Shown here piece by piece: positions 33,660-44,825 of a stretch of 64,000 nt of DNA. Source of the stretch: Xiphydria camelus (lineage: Eukaryota; Arthropoda; Insecta; Hymenoptera; Xiphydriidae). The notes beneath the pieces are model-generated. The model was given only the letters and a program-made list of their open reading frames with translations. It did not search any database and was not told the origin of the DNA. Where the stretch lies: positions 11,880,786 through 11,944,785 of the forward strand of contig OY783200.1 of the NCBI GenBank assembly GCA_963678675.1, given 5' to 3'. The position numbers and the translations under genes are program-made. Each line of letters opens with the position of its first letter. Within the stretch, counting starts at the first letter, position 1.

Positions 33660-34420
33660 TCTATCACTCCTCTGTTACGTTGCTGTTTGGTTCGGTTTTT
33701 AGTGAGGATTCTCCGAGATACATATTCCACGATTTCTTTTCTTTCGATCGTATCGTGAACGAATTGGAAGGCAAGTTCGAACGTCGAGAGTCGCACCTCC
33801 GATTAAACCCGATGGGATCGGGTCCACAAGTCGGAATTTAAACGACGAAGAGAACCACCGATTTAGCATCGCTTACATTGCATTCAGTCCACCTATCGCC
33901 GAGGAATATCGAAGATCATTTTTTATTGGCAAGAGGTCTCACCCGCACCGATGCCCCGCGATTCGCGGCGCGAATTATCGGTTCAGTGAGTCAGGCGTGG
34001 CGCTGAGAGATTAAGATTCGTCGGGGCAAATTGTAGACTTTGGCAGTACGTCAAAATCGCGCAGACGTGCCAATAGCCCGTTGCTACCGGGCGCGTATGA
34101 AGCTAATAGCTCGGTAAATCACCGAAGGCACGTCCGCGCGCGTGCAACGTATAATCGCTTTTCAAGAGGCCGTTCGTTGGCCAGCCGCGAACTCTGGCTA
34201 ATTCTTGCAAGTCATTCGACGTGGTACCCAGCGTGATATGCTATCGACGGCGATCGAAAGTCGAGAAAGTAATCATAGCGACGTCGAACGACGGGAATGC
34301 TTCTTCCGCGCGCGCGCGCGCGCGCGCGTGCATGGATTTTTTAACGGGAAACGCGAGACCATTTTTTGCTATTCTCGTTGCAAAGTCCACGTCGAGCGCG
34401 CTCCCCTTGTGAAAAAAAAA
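33660..34420. other. CpG-rich island, no firm gene
   Basis: GC-rich sequence with a TTTTTAG acceptor-like site at 33700 and a short ORF to 33841 (FSFDRIVNELEGKFERRESHLRL). That ORF is mildly protein-like but has no motif. A (CG)n run lies at 34308-34328. It could be an enhancer or alternative promoter of Unc-89; nothing proves it. Confidence 0.3.
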
Positions 34421-35885
34421 CTATCAAGAAAACTATTGAAGTTCTTCAACGGTATTTTTACCACTATTGGAAATACTATTAGGAACAATATTGAGGATAC
34501 TATTGGAAATATACTATTAGGAATACAGTTCTTATTATATATCTTATTAACTGCTTTAAAATTGAGATATCTTATTACGATGTACTAAACATTGTTGTTT
34601 CTTTTCAAATGTTATATAATGGCATCTGAATATTTATATATCAATATACAAGGTGAATTTTCTAAGATCCAAGATTAGTGCGTAACCCACAGCTGACAAT
34701 GGAGTAGCCCGCTATTGGCAATATTAAGGGGCGTCTAAACGGGCAATATTATTACTGCAATATGTGGCTGCAATATTGGCAACTATAGCCCAGCCATCAT
34801 GAAAACATTTTAATGCAGTATATGGCTCGGTAATATATATTTCGGCAATATTTTCTGCAACAGCATGGCCCATGTGCAACCCATAGAAATGCTTGCGGCG
34901 ATACCAAAAATGTGTAGCTATATGGCCGGGACATACTAAAAATATTATCCTAAATTGCATAGTCTGGCTGGTATTGCTGGCAATATTGCCGGCCACTGTG
35001 TTGCAGCCACCACAAAGATATTTGTTCTTTATAAGTGATCAAAATGAGGTTAAGATGGTCAGTTAGGAAGTAACTTATCTGATGGCACTTCTTCTGAGAT
35101 ACTGATGTCTCCTTTCCTGCTCTTTATGCACAAGCAACCAGAGAAAAATGGCACTGCTTCCGTTCACTATTTTGATTATTCGAAAAAAATACAAACGATT
35201 ATCAAACTATCTGTCAGAGCGTCTGTCACATGCACCACTATTGAGATGACCGATGTTTTTCGGACTGAAACGTCTATTTGGTTCGTGTCCTGGCTATTTG
35301 GTTCGTGTCTGAGCTGTCGGTATTGTCACCGGATTTTATGGAATCATTTTAGATCTGATAGCGCCAGCCGATATGCAATGTGTTACGCTGGCATGTATAG
35401 TAAGGAACAGGCTGTGTATATATATATGACAACCATCAAAATTTTCTGCTGATTTTCCATGAAACATTCCATAGCACATATATCGCCGATTGCTGATATA
35501 TTCACAGATAATGTGTTAGTTTGTTGTACAGTTAAATGAGGGGTAACAATATTCGTAGTATTTGCAGTATTTTTGTATACAGCCACTCCTACCGCTCGAA
35601 CGTTGGGGCGTTTGAAGTGTACCATGCAGTGGAAATTGAGAATTCTGATTGGTTGAATGAGAATGATGGTATTACTAGTGGGGGTTTATGCGGTGTGCCC
35701 CGATTGGCTAGTTTCCGCGTCCCGGTTAGCGAGCAAGGGTACTGTTGCTCATCCTTAGTCATAACGAGGGTTCAGACTACGCGGAATGTTGAAGCGATCC
35801 TCTATACCTGATAAGCCAGGTATCAGGTTTACCGGAAGAGTCACCTATTGAATTCGTCATTTCTCCCCTTTACAAATCTGACTAA
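34421..35885. other. Non-coding, degenerate GCAATATTG repeats
   Basis: 34730-34990 is rich in GCAATATTG and GGCAATATT in both orientations, probably a worn palindromic element. The remainder up to 35885 has no recognisable gene. Confidence 0.35.
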
Positions 35886-36013
35886 GGGCCGGTTTTACCA
35901 ACAGGTATAAACGCGGTATAGCGCTATACTGAGAATAACCATAAGGCTATTATTGCTGGTTATTCTCAGTATAGCGCTATACCGCGTTTATACCGTGTTG
36001 GTAAAACTGGCCC
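35886..36013. mobile_element. Foldback MITE, complete copy
   Basis: GGGCCGGTTTTACCAACA...CAGTATAGCGCTATACCGCG: the arms of about 55 bases are inverted around a short AT-rich loop. An extra palindrome AGCGCTATA lies inside each arm. A half-copy is at 11160-11205. Confidence 0.8.
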
Positions 36014-36019
36014 TTAAGG

Positions 36020-36452
36020 ATGTATCACCTATATATCGAATCCTAACAGAACTTTATGTAATTTGCACAAACAGTGTATATGATTAAAACAAGTTAACCT
36101 GCAAAATTTGAAATCGATTATCTGTCTAGTTAAAAAGTTATGCAGCAATGAAATTTCACTAATTTTACACGGGTTCGTATGGAGAAACATTAAATCCACG
36201 GATATTAAACGGTGAATTAACACGAAATAACTAAGAGAAATTCTTGAAATTTGTCTGGTTTACTAAAAGGTTAGGGGTTAATGTTCATGCCAAATTTCAT
36301 GAACTTCGCCTATCCCATTTTCGAGTTATTCCATAAAAATATCAATTTTGATAGAAAGGCACGTTAGACGTGGCAACAACGCTTGCATTTGATGCAGCAC
36401 AGGAGGTACTATTCAAGAAACCCCGAGAAAAAATTCTTATAACAGTGGCGTA
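36020..36452. other. Non-coding stretch
   Basis: AT-rich, with no ORF or repeat ends that I recognise. Confidence 0.35.
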
Positions 36453-36600
36453 AAGGCCATCACACGTAAAAAAACGTAAGCAGTAACAGTAAGGATTGAC
36501 CAATCAGAAATATCATTCTTACGGAATTATGCTTAAACAGGCTTTCTGATTGGTCAATCCTTACTGTTACTGCTTACGTTTTTTCACGTGTGATGGCCTT
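36453..36600. mobile_element. Foldback MITE
   Basis: AAGGCCATCACACGTAAAAA and the next phrase GTAAGCAGTAACAGTAAGG are inverted at the right end, ending ACGTGTGATGGCCTT. The arms are about 60 bp. Non-coding. Confidence 0.85.
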
Positions 36601-38310
36601 AAGAATACGTATGACAGGGGCGTGAATGTAAGGTTATGGACGTATCGGAGTCGCAGGTTACGTCGTATGCATCATTTTTTCGATGTTTTCTTCTCTTTCA
36701 TTGTGCGGATCTTCCAGTTTCCTTTTCTTCTTCGATTTTTGTGACAGCGCAATCCGGCTTTCGTACACTTTTCTTGTCAAGAGTTTTCCTTTCCATCGAT
36801 ATCCCGACATTTTTAAAGACATTTTGGTTCAAATATGGACGCTGCAGGGCTGACAACTGTGAGGCACGTAAACATAAACTTAGCGTTGTTGCCACATTTC
36901 GCACATTCATTTGGCGCAGCTTATCAATTTGATTAAAAAGTTATTGCTTATCACTTTTTCTTTTTAATTATATAAATAAATGTTAAATACATAGTGCTTC
37001 ATTCTTATTATGACGCGAAGAGCGTAGTATGAATATACTATTTCTAAATTTTTATTTTTTATAGTTGCATCTATTTGTACAGTTACAGATAAAAGTTTTT
37101 CTCAAGAAATGAAATATTGTCAAATTAGCTTAAATACATTTTAAAAATGGTAAAAAAAAAGCATTCGACATTTATAATGACATTCATTATATCATTTAAG
37201 ACGCTTTTGTCATGTTTATGCAAATCAATTCGAAATCGACATATTCTGATTCAACAAACTTCTGGCTCGGACTATATAGATGATACATCCTTAATATGCA
37301 CAGAGGTGACACTCCATAAAATTCTTTTGATATTTGCCGCAACCGCGCCGTGACCTTGGCATTTAACTGGGATACTGGTGCTGTTGCCAAATGTCGCTGA
37401 ATTACCTGTTTTGAGGAAATGCGCGGTTGTCAAAATGTTCTCAGGCAAGAAGCCATTCATTCGGGTGTTGTCGGGGCTTTTCGGTTTTTCTTGGCGTGAG
37501 TCGGCCCTTTAAACGGGGTATACTGTATGCATCTCTCTCGCAGTTCAAGTTTCCTTGTCTTACTTTCACCTCTGTTATTCTGTGCTTAAGGTATTTCTAT
37601 GGTTTTGCGTTTTTCTTACGAATCTCATGAAATTTTGCCAATCAAAAGAATGAAATATTACCCATCGATTCCCAAATTTTCAAAACACTGAGCCATGTAG
37701 TTTTAAAGAAAATGTTAATTGAAAGTAGCATTTTCTACACTGACTTTCAATAGCTAACATGTAGAAAGACGGTACCTCAGTGACGTTTTGAGTTATAACT
37801 ACAGAACCAATCTTACAATGTTAAAGAAAAACTAACGGTGAATAAAATGATATTGTAGGATTATGTTCACAAAAATTGGAAGTGCTGAGCCATATAGTTT
37901 CAGAGAAATTATAACTTAAAAACTGAGATTTTCCTTGAAACTGCAAAGTGGTGGGGACGAGTAACGGTGATATGGCAACAGTGCGCACAGCTGATTTAGC
38001 CCTTTCATGTGACTATGGGACTCAGTGTTACTTTTGCTGCCGGAGAGGGGATAGCCAGTGGCACGGCGCGACAGCCCCCACTACGGCACACGTAGCGGTA
38101 TTCTAAGGAGAGAGAAGCACTGTTGCCACAATTATCGGGTCAGGCAGTGTATATGTGTGAGATACATTTGTACACAGGAGGTCTCTGTGTAGCAAGGAGC
38201 TTAGAGTACAGAGTTACTCAAGTTTCCTTCGTGCATAATACAGTTTGTGATCAGTTGTACTAAGTCCTGAAACAAAAAATTTGAATACGACTGTCACCAT
38301 TGAAGTACAT
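36601..38310. other. Long non-coding stretch
   Basis: Mixed AT-rich sequence. Short ORFs (up to 115 codons) show no motifs. A modest GC-rich patch lies at 38030-38110. Nothing here supports a gene. Confidence 0.35.
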
Positions 38311-38878
<568 letters not shown>

Positions 38879-39231
38879 TGCATACCGAGAGCGGTGCTTA
38901 TGAGTAGCCACTGCGAAAGAGATGACTTATTGAAATCTATCCGGTAATTACCCTTCCGAGAAGGATGTCGGATTATAAGTACATTGGTAACCTTTTTTTT
39001 GTGGCGCCGTATCGCCTTGCTATTATATCTAATGACAAGCTTAATGTTAAATTGGAAAGGCATTTAGATTGCGATGGTAATAGCGCTAGGAAACGGTGTG
39101 CAGAATTTTATTGTAATGAAAGTTTCTGAGAAATGACTCGAGTACCGACCAAGCCTGGCTGAAGGTACATTCCAAGGCCTGCAACTGGTCAGATCTGCGC
39201 GGGACATCCTGTACATCGGCGCGAAGGAAGA
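38879..39231. other. Spacer, no gene recognised
   Basis: Short unrelated sequence between two long foldbacks. A 60-codon minus ORF lacks motifs. Confidence 0.35.
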
Positions 39232-40137
39232 TTTACACAACTCCACACAAAAAATCGAAAAAATGCTTCCTCTGACCAGACCAGTATATCTTTATGTTTT
39301 TGGGGTCGCTGAATCCGAATCCGGTATCCGTTTGTCTCCATCACGTCACATTGTTTTTTTAATCTCAAAAAACCATCAATAGATCATGATTTTCAAAAAT
39401 TAATGGACTTAAACCAAATTCGCTATAGGGGGTTTTTTGGGTCGCTGATCACGAATCTGAAATCGGATTTCAAAAATTCAAGATGACATGGCGGATCCAA
39501 TAAGGCGGACGAGATTTTTGAAAATCGACGGATTCATGCCGAATTTGGTATAAGAGGTTTTTTTGGGTCGCTGATCATGAATCTGAAGTCAGATTTAAAA
39601 AATTCAAGATGGCGGATCTAATGTGGAGGACGAGATTTTCGAAAATTTTGAATTTTTGTAAATATAACTTCATATTCGTCATCAAAAACCCCACTACACC
39701 AAATTTGGCATGAATCCGTCGATTTTCGAAAATCTCGTCCTCCATATTGGATCCGCCATCTTGAATTTTTAAAATCTGACTTCAGATTTACGATCAGCGA
39801 TCCAAAAAACCCCCTTATACCAAATTCGGCATGAATCCGTCGATTTTCAAAAATCTCGTCCGCCAAATTGGATCCGCCATCTTGAATTTTTGAAATCCGA
39901 TTTCAGATTCGTGATCAGCGGCCCAAAAAAAACCCCTATAGCGAATTAGGTTTAAGTCCATTAACTTTTTGAAAATCATGATCTATTGATGGTTTTTTTG
40001 AGATTAAAAAAAAATGTGGCATGATGGAGACAAACGGACACCGGATTCGGATTCAGCGACCCCAATAACATAAAGTTATACTGGTCTGGTCAGAAGAGGC
40101 ATTTTTTCGATTTTTTTTTGTGGAGTTGTGTTATTCG
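39232..40137. repeat. ~900-bp foldback with internal sub-repeats
   Basis: ACACAACTCCACACAAAAAATCG at left is inverted at about 40110-40137. The arms run almost to the centre, with CTGACCAGACCAGTATA and GGAGACAAACGGA in both. Inside each arm the phrases GATGGCGGATC and GTCGCTGATCATGAATCTGA occur twice as direct repeats, about 130 bases apart. No coding capacity. Confidence 0.8.
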
Positions 40138-40700
40138 TGGGAATGCTTCAATTGTTTCATTCGATTTCAACAGCTCATAATAAAAGACACCTTCCACATA
40201 TCCCACCAAATTGAAAGCATTGTTTTGTGACCGTGGATGTTTCGTTTTGATATCGACGTTGATGGATCAATCCATGATTTTTTGCGTTTCGAGTTATCCA
40301 AATAGATCCGTTTCTCATTACCGGCTACGATACGCCGTAAAAAAACTTCTTTTGTGCTTTGCAAGCAAAGAAATCGAGATGTTCAAACGATCAGCAATGG
40401 TGTTTTTGGTCAAATCATGTGGCAGCCACTTTCCTTCTTTTCGAAACTTTCCCATGGTATGTTGACGTTATGAATTTGTAGATTCGTATTGACTTCAAGC
40501 TGTTGAGCCAATTCTCAGAGCGTTTGAGTAGGGTTTTCTTCCAATAGAGCTTCCAGTTGTTCATCTTCAAACTTCTTTGTTTGACCTGGCCATTGTTTGT
40601 CGTGAACATCACAGTTTGCACTTTTGAAGCTACGAAATCAGTCTCTCTACATACTGTTTCTGATAGAGCAGATTCAGTATAAGTTTGCACAAGTAATTGA

Positions 40701-40938
40701 GGGGGTCAGTGGAAAAGTGGTACAAGTCACAATTTGGATTATTTGAGTTAACTGCAAAAAGGCATAGTTAAAGTAAATATCTGTTTCGAAGAAAAAATGG
40801 TATAAGTGTATAATGGTATGGTTGCCACTTTACCACTTTTTTTTCTAAACAGATATTTACTTTAACTATGCATTTTTACTAGTAACTCAAATAATCCAAA
40901 TTGTGACTTATGTGTACCACTTTTCCACTAACCCCCTC
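40701..40938. mobile_element. MITE inserted in the mariner, with AATTGA target duplication
   Basis: The ends GGGGGTCAGTGG and CCACTAACCCCCTC form near-complete inverted arms of about 100 bp over a TGGTATAAGTG core. The hexamer AATTGA stands at 40695-40700 and again at 40939-40944. The related mariner at 58080-58100 has a single AATTGA, which serves as the empty site. Confidence 0.85.
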
Positions 40939-41123
40939 AATTGATGACCTGCAGCAGCACTTTAAAAAAAATCAAAGTAGTGTAGAAGTACACATTGAAA
41001 AAACAACTTGTTGCGTTCCATTTTCTCAGGTTATAGACATTGGCTTGTATTAACCAAACATGGTAATCTAATGACTGAATCTCAATGAAAAATGTCCATA
41101 ATTCAGTGATACAAGAAGTATTA

Positions 41124-41410
41124 GAGCCGTTTCACACTGGGATTCCGGAATCCGATTCTAAAAGCGGACCCTTGTCGAGCATGTATATGAGCACATGGTT
41201 TTCAAAGAGAAGAGCAGTGAGCGACTGAATTTGCCTCCGATTCTCGACGAGAAAGGAAATTCTTCCCCGATTCGTCCACCGGCGGAATTGGACCCAAATT
41301 CTTTCGAATCCCAATGTGAAAAAGTTTCGTTAAGATGCATGCTCGACAAGGGTCCGCTTCTAGAATCGGATTCCTGAATCCGATTCCAGAATCCCAGTGT
41401 GAAACGGCTC
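41124..41410. mobile_element. MITE nested in the mariner right end
   Basis: GAGCCGTTTCACACTGGGAT and its inverse bound 287 bp flanked by TTA/TAA. The inner arms carry GATTCTAAAAGCGGACCCTTGTCGAGCAT in pieces, inverted. The ORFs in it are palindrome artefacts. Confidence 0.8.
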
Positions 41411-41504
41411 TTAGTCGCTGCGCACGACATAAGTAATTAGAGCCATATACAGGAGAACAGTGGCTTTCAATGAAACCTCCTAATCAATATTTATATAATA
41501 AAAG

Positions 41505-41831
41505 TAAGTGTGGTTAGTCTGTGCGTTCCCATAGTTATAGAGTATGGGCATGGGGGTTATAGGGTATGGTAGACCTACATCCCCCATGGATGAAGAAGTT
41601 TTTGTTTTGGAACTGCAGGGGTTGGTTCAGAAGATATAGGGGTTAAAAGGTGCCGCCAAACAATGAACTGTAAGTGAGGTTAGTTTGTGCGGTCCCATAA
41701 AACTTGAACCGCTAATCGTAGCCCCATTGGGGTTATAAGGTATGGTAGCCCTACATCCCCCATCGATGAAGAAGTTTTTTGTTTTGGAACTGCAAGGATT
41801 GGTTCAGAAGATATAGGGGTTAAAAGGGTGC
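41505..41831 (+). repeat. Tandem duplication, two ~165-bp units
   Basis: GTGTGGTTAGTCTGTGCG...GATATAGGGGTTAAAAGGTGCC and a second copy at 41671-41831 (GTGAGGTTAGTTTGTGCG...GGGTTAAAAGGGTGCC). Several substitutions separate them. Confidence 0.75.
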
Positions 41832-41879
41832 CACCCACCAATGGACTTCTTCCAGCGATTATCTCAAGTGCTCTACAGT

Positions 41880-42008
41880 GTCATAAAATTTTCAAAGATA
41901 TCGCGGACTCTTCCAGAATGTTCCAGGTTGTTCCAAGATGTTCTAGAATATTCCAAAATATGCTAGAATATTCCAAAATGTTCAAGAATATTCTAGATTG
42001 TTCTGAAA
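41880..42008. repeat. Short-period TTCCAGAATG/TTCTAGAATA array
   Basis: About ten imperfect repeats of 10-14 bases (TTCCAAGATG, TTCTAGAATA, TTCCAAAATA). Probably a degenerate minisatellite. Confidence 0.6.
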
Positions 42009-42099
42009 TTAACCCTCCACGGTCACCGTTATTATTCGTATACGTAGAATACCATGGGTTCGGGGTCTGTCGGACACCACGGTGTCCTTCAAGGGTTAA
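42009..42099. mobile_element. TTAA-flanked micro-MITE (piggyBac type)
   Basis: Bounded by TTAA on both sides. The ends TTAACCCTCCACGG and CCTTCAAGGGTTAA are imperfect inverted repeats of a 91-bp element. TTAA duplication and the CCCT terminus are typical of piggyBac-derived MITEs. Confidence 0.7.
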
Positions 42100-43260
42100 G
42101 TTTGAAATAAAGTGGAAATGCAATTATATAAAGAAGGGAGTTTTCTTTCATCGACGTAAGCACGGTTGTATTGAGAATATGATGACTTAGTTCAGCTTTA
42201 TGATTTTTGGAGTTGAAAGTTTATCCCTTTAATTTACATTTTTTGGGAACTCACTAGCTTTCCGAGCGGAGCGAGGGTCACATATCGTCACCTTAATTAT
42301 AAAACCTCGTAACTCCAGAATCACCAATTTTACAGGAAACACAAAAAACGCTTCTATTGCGCATAGATGTAAGGGAGTTAAGAGGTTTTCTATTCTGGTA
42401 ATAGTATACAAATTAAATTATATGGAGTTGCATGGTTTTCTCTATCTTGTAAAGTATTTTTTTTTCTAACAGATGGCACTAAAATCTCATTTTTGACTAA
42501 AAGTGGAGTTATGAGGTTTAATCATTAGGGTGACGATATGCTAGTATTAAATATAATTTAATGCGAAATCTGTCTTTATAATATTATATAATTATACATT
42601 TTTTTAAAAACTTGTTCACGAACAGAATCCATGATTCTTGAAATAAAAATAATTAAACCAATTGCAAATTTTTAATTTCGTAGACTGAAAGCGGGTTGGA
42701 TAGATTCATTGAGTACCTATGCGTAAAACCATATGACACAAATATATGTGTATATGAAATATTTTCACTTTACGTCCGAAATACGTTCCTGGAATATCTG
42801 TTTAATATACGAGGAATCTTCGTTTCGTGTAAAATAATTGACCATTTCTATATTCATTCTATATCTTATGAATGTCTTTTCAATATCAACTGATATTCTA
42901 TAGACATTCAATATCATCATCCAAATCTTCCATAAATATTCTCATACGAGTATAATATATTTTTGCTGTCTGGGATAGTAATTATTGGTTTACCCTTAAA
43001 AACTATTGAAGGGAATTTTTGAACTTCAGTAGTAACTATTGAATCTCTCCAATGAAGAACATAACTATGGAATATTCAATAGTAATTATTAGTTTACCGT
43101 TAAGAACTATTACACTTCAATAGTGACTATTAAAAACTATTGATCTATCAATAATTACTATTGAAAACTGTTGCTCTGTCAATAGAGAGAGAGAGAGAGA
43201 GAGAGAGTTGCTATTGAAATCTCTTAACCATTCAATAATTTTTTTTCGCTAGGATCGCTT
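42100..43260. other. AT-rich non-coding, palindromic CAATAG repeats at the end
   Basis: No gene. From about 42975 to 43240 the phrases CAATAGTAATTATT and AACTATTGAA alternate in both orientations, interrupted by a (GA)n run at 43187-43207. An old palindromic element is likely. Confidence 0.45.
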
Positions 43261-44825
43261 CGCGCATACGAACGGTTTGTCTTGCCAACTCCGTCGTTCG
43301 AGATTTAGCATCCCTCTTGCCTTGCCAAATGTTCGTTTCACCCGCGCACGACTCGAACGTATTCCGAAATCATCATTGTTGCGCGCGTGCGATGACACGC
43401 GATGCAACTCACATGGGCGAACTCTCGCGTTTACCGTAACGCGCCGTATCGCTCCTCCGTACTCCGTTCTAAAGATGTATCGGAGAAGTAAGAAGAGGGT
43501 AGCTATTTCTGGTCGTGGGGAGTGAGAGAGACTCGCTACGCAAACCGCTCCAAGCCACTTCGTACACCTCTACTCCGGTAGTCTGGCGTTCGCCGCGTAT
43601 CGCAATACACTTTTCGGAGACGGTGCGCGCGAGAGGAACCGGGATACATCACACGATAACGCGGCTCGTTCGCTAAGCTCGACGAGATTTTGTAAATATC
43701 GAAGGGAGAGAGGAGAAATATAAATAATCGCGGCACAGGAGGAAACGTATCGCCGTAATTCACCGGTCGCCGACAAAAGAATCGGAAAGCTTCGCTCGTC
43801 CGCGCGTTGGACCGGTTTCTTCGGCTTCGAATCGTGAGAGCGACGACGAAGCATCGACAAAGAGGAAATTTTGCGGGACAAATTTACTAATGCTACCGTG
43901 AAGGAATAATTTACACTGATAACGCGCGCGGTGGTTACAGAGGAATCTTAATTTCTACGAATTCCAGCGAAATCGAAAACGAGAGAAGACGAGGGGAGGG
44001 TTCCGCTCGGGGGTGGAAAGCTTTTCTTTGCTGGCAAGTGAATCGCCGCTCCGAGTGCACGTGCGTCGATCTACGGTATCCTGGTGGATCCTCCTGGAAG
44101 TATCTTTCACGAAACACGAAACTTCGTATACGCCGGAATCTTACCGCGGCAAATGCGGAAGATTTCCATTCTGGTATCGGGTCCCTCGATTGTCTCCGCG
44201 CAGATTATTCCCCTTGTCGACTGCCGAGAAGAAGAGAAGCGACGATAAGGTCGCGAAACAGGAGCGCCGTGCCATCGTACGAACGAACGAAGAAGACCCC
44301 CGTCGAGCTCTTCTTCCGGAACGAGACGAATCTTCGGAAAATTCGCAACGTGAAGAGCCTCGACGGAATAATGGGGCGAGGCGCGTTAAAGTGCCCGGAA
44401 TCCGATGCGAGGGAAACGAACGACAGCAGTCTCGAAAACGAGAGGCAGTCCGCGAGGAAGGACGATTCCTCGTCGAGCGAGGGCGAAAATTGAAACGTAC
44501 TTCAGGTTATTCCGCGAGCGAAGATAAAAGACGCGGACGAGGAAAATAGCGAGCAAAGGGAGAGGAAAAGGAGCAAGCGAGAGAGGAAGAAAGAGAGAGT
44601 CGGAGAATCGTCAAGCGCGTGTATTAATAGTGCGGAGAGACGACGACTCCCGTGTCTGACAGAAGGGGCGAATAACTGGTATTAAACTTAGCCCGACGAG
44701 GAGAAGGTCCAGCTAACGAGTTTTTGAGTATACCCCGAGTTTTCTCGGCGGACCGGTGCTCGATGCCTTACCATTAGAAAGCGAAAGGTTCGACCGGGAA
44801 GAGAGAAGACTCGGCGGTGGCGAAC
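43261..44825 (+). promoter_or_regulatory. CpG-rich island and leader of the giant Unc-89 exon
   Basis: An abrupt GC/CpG rise at 43255 leads directly into the giant coding exon without a break. Two overlapping plus-strand ORFs (178 codons at 44013-44549 and 151 codons at 44038-44493) lie in different frames, so at most one can be real. The latter ends in a Ser-rich acidic tail, DDSSSSEGEN, and looks a little more protein-like. I read the region as promoter plus long 5' leader, possibly with upstream ORFs. An in-frame TAG (44775-44777), which is also a possible 3' splice site, precedes the giant ORF. Confidence 0.45.

Larger units (their letters stand above)
40140..41487 (-). pseudogene. Mariner fragment with two nested MITEs
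   Basis: On minus, the N-terminal half is present: LVQTYTESALSETVCRE, then KMNNWKLYW-type frames of the linker, and at 40167-40364 a block FLRRIVAGNEKRIYLDNSKRKKSW. That block holds the position of the first catalytic Asp, here Asn. The C-terminal half is missing and is replaced at the left by the foldback ending at 40137. The right terminus (TACAGGAGAACAGTGGCTTTCAATGAAACCTCC, positions about 41449-41482) matches that of the mariner at 57700-58310. It is inactive; frameshifts are frequent. Confidence 0.75.

Noticed and set aside
44817..44825. GTG at 44817 as start codon of the giant ORF
   Set aside because: Nuclear genes rarely start at GTG, and an ATG follows nine bases later in frame; I used the ATG at 44826.
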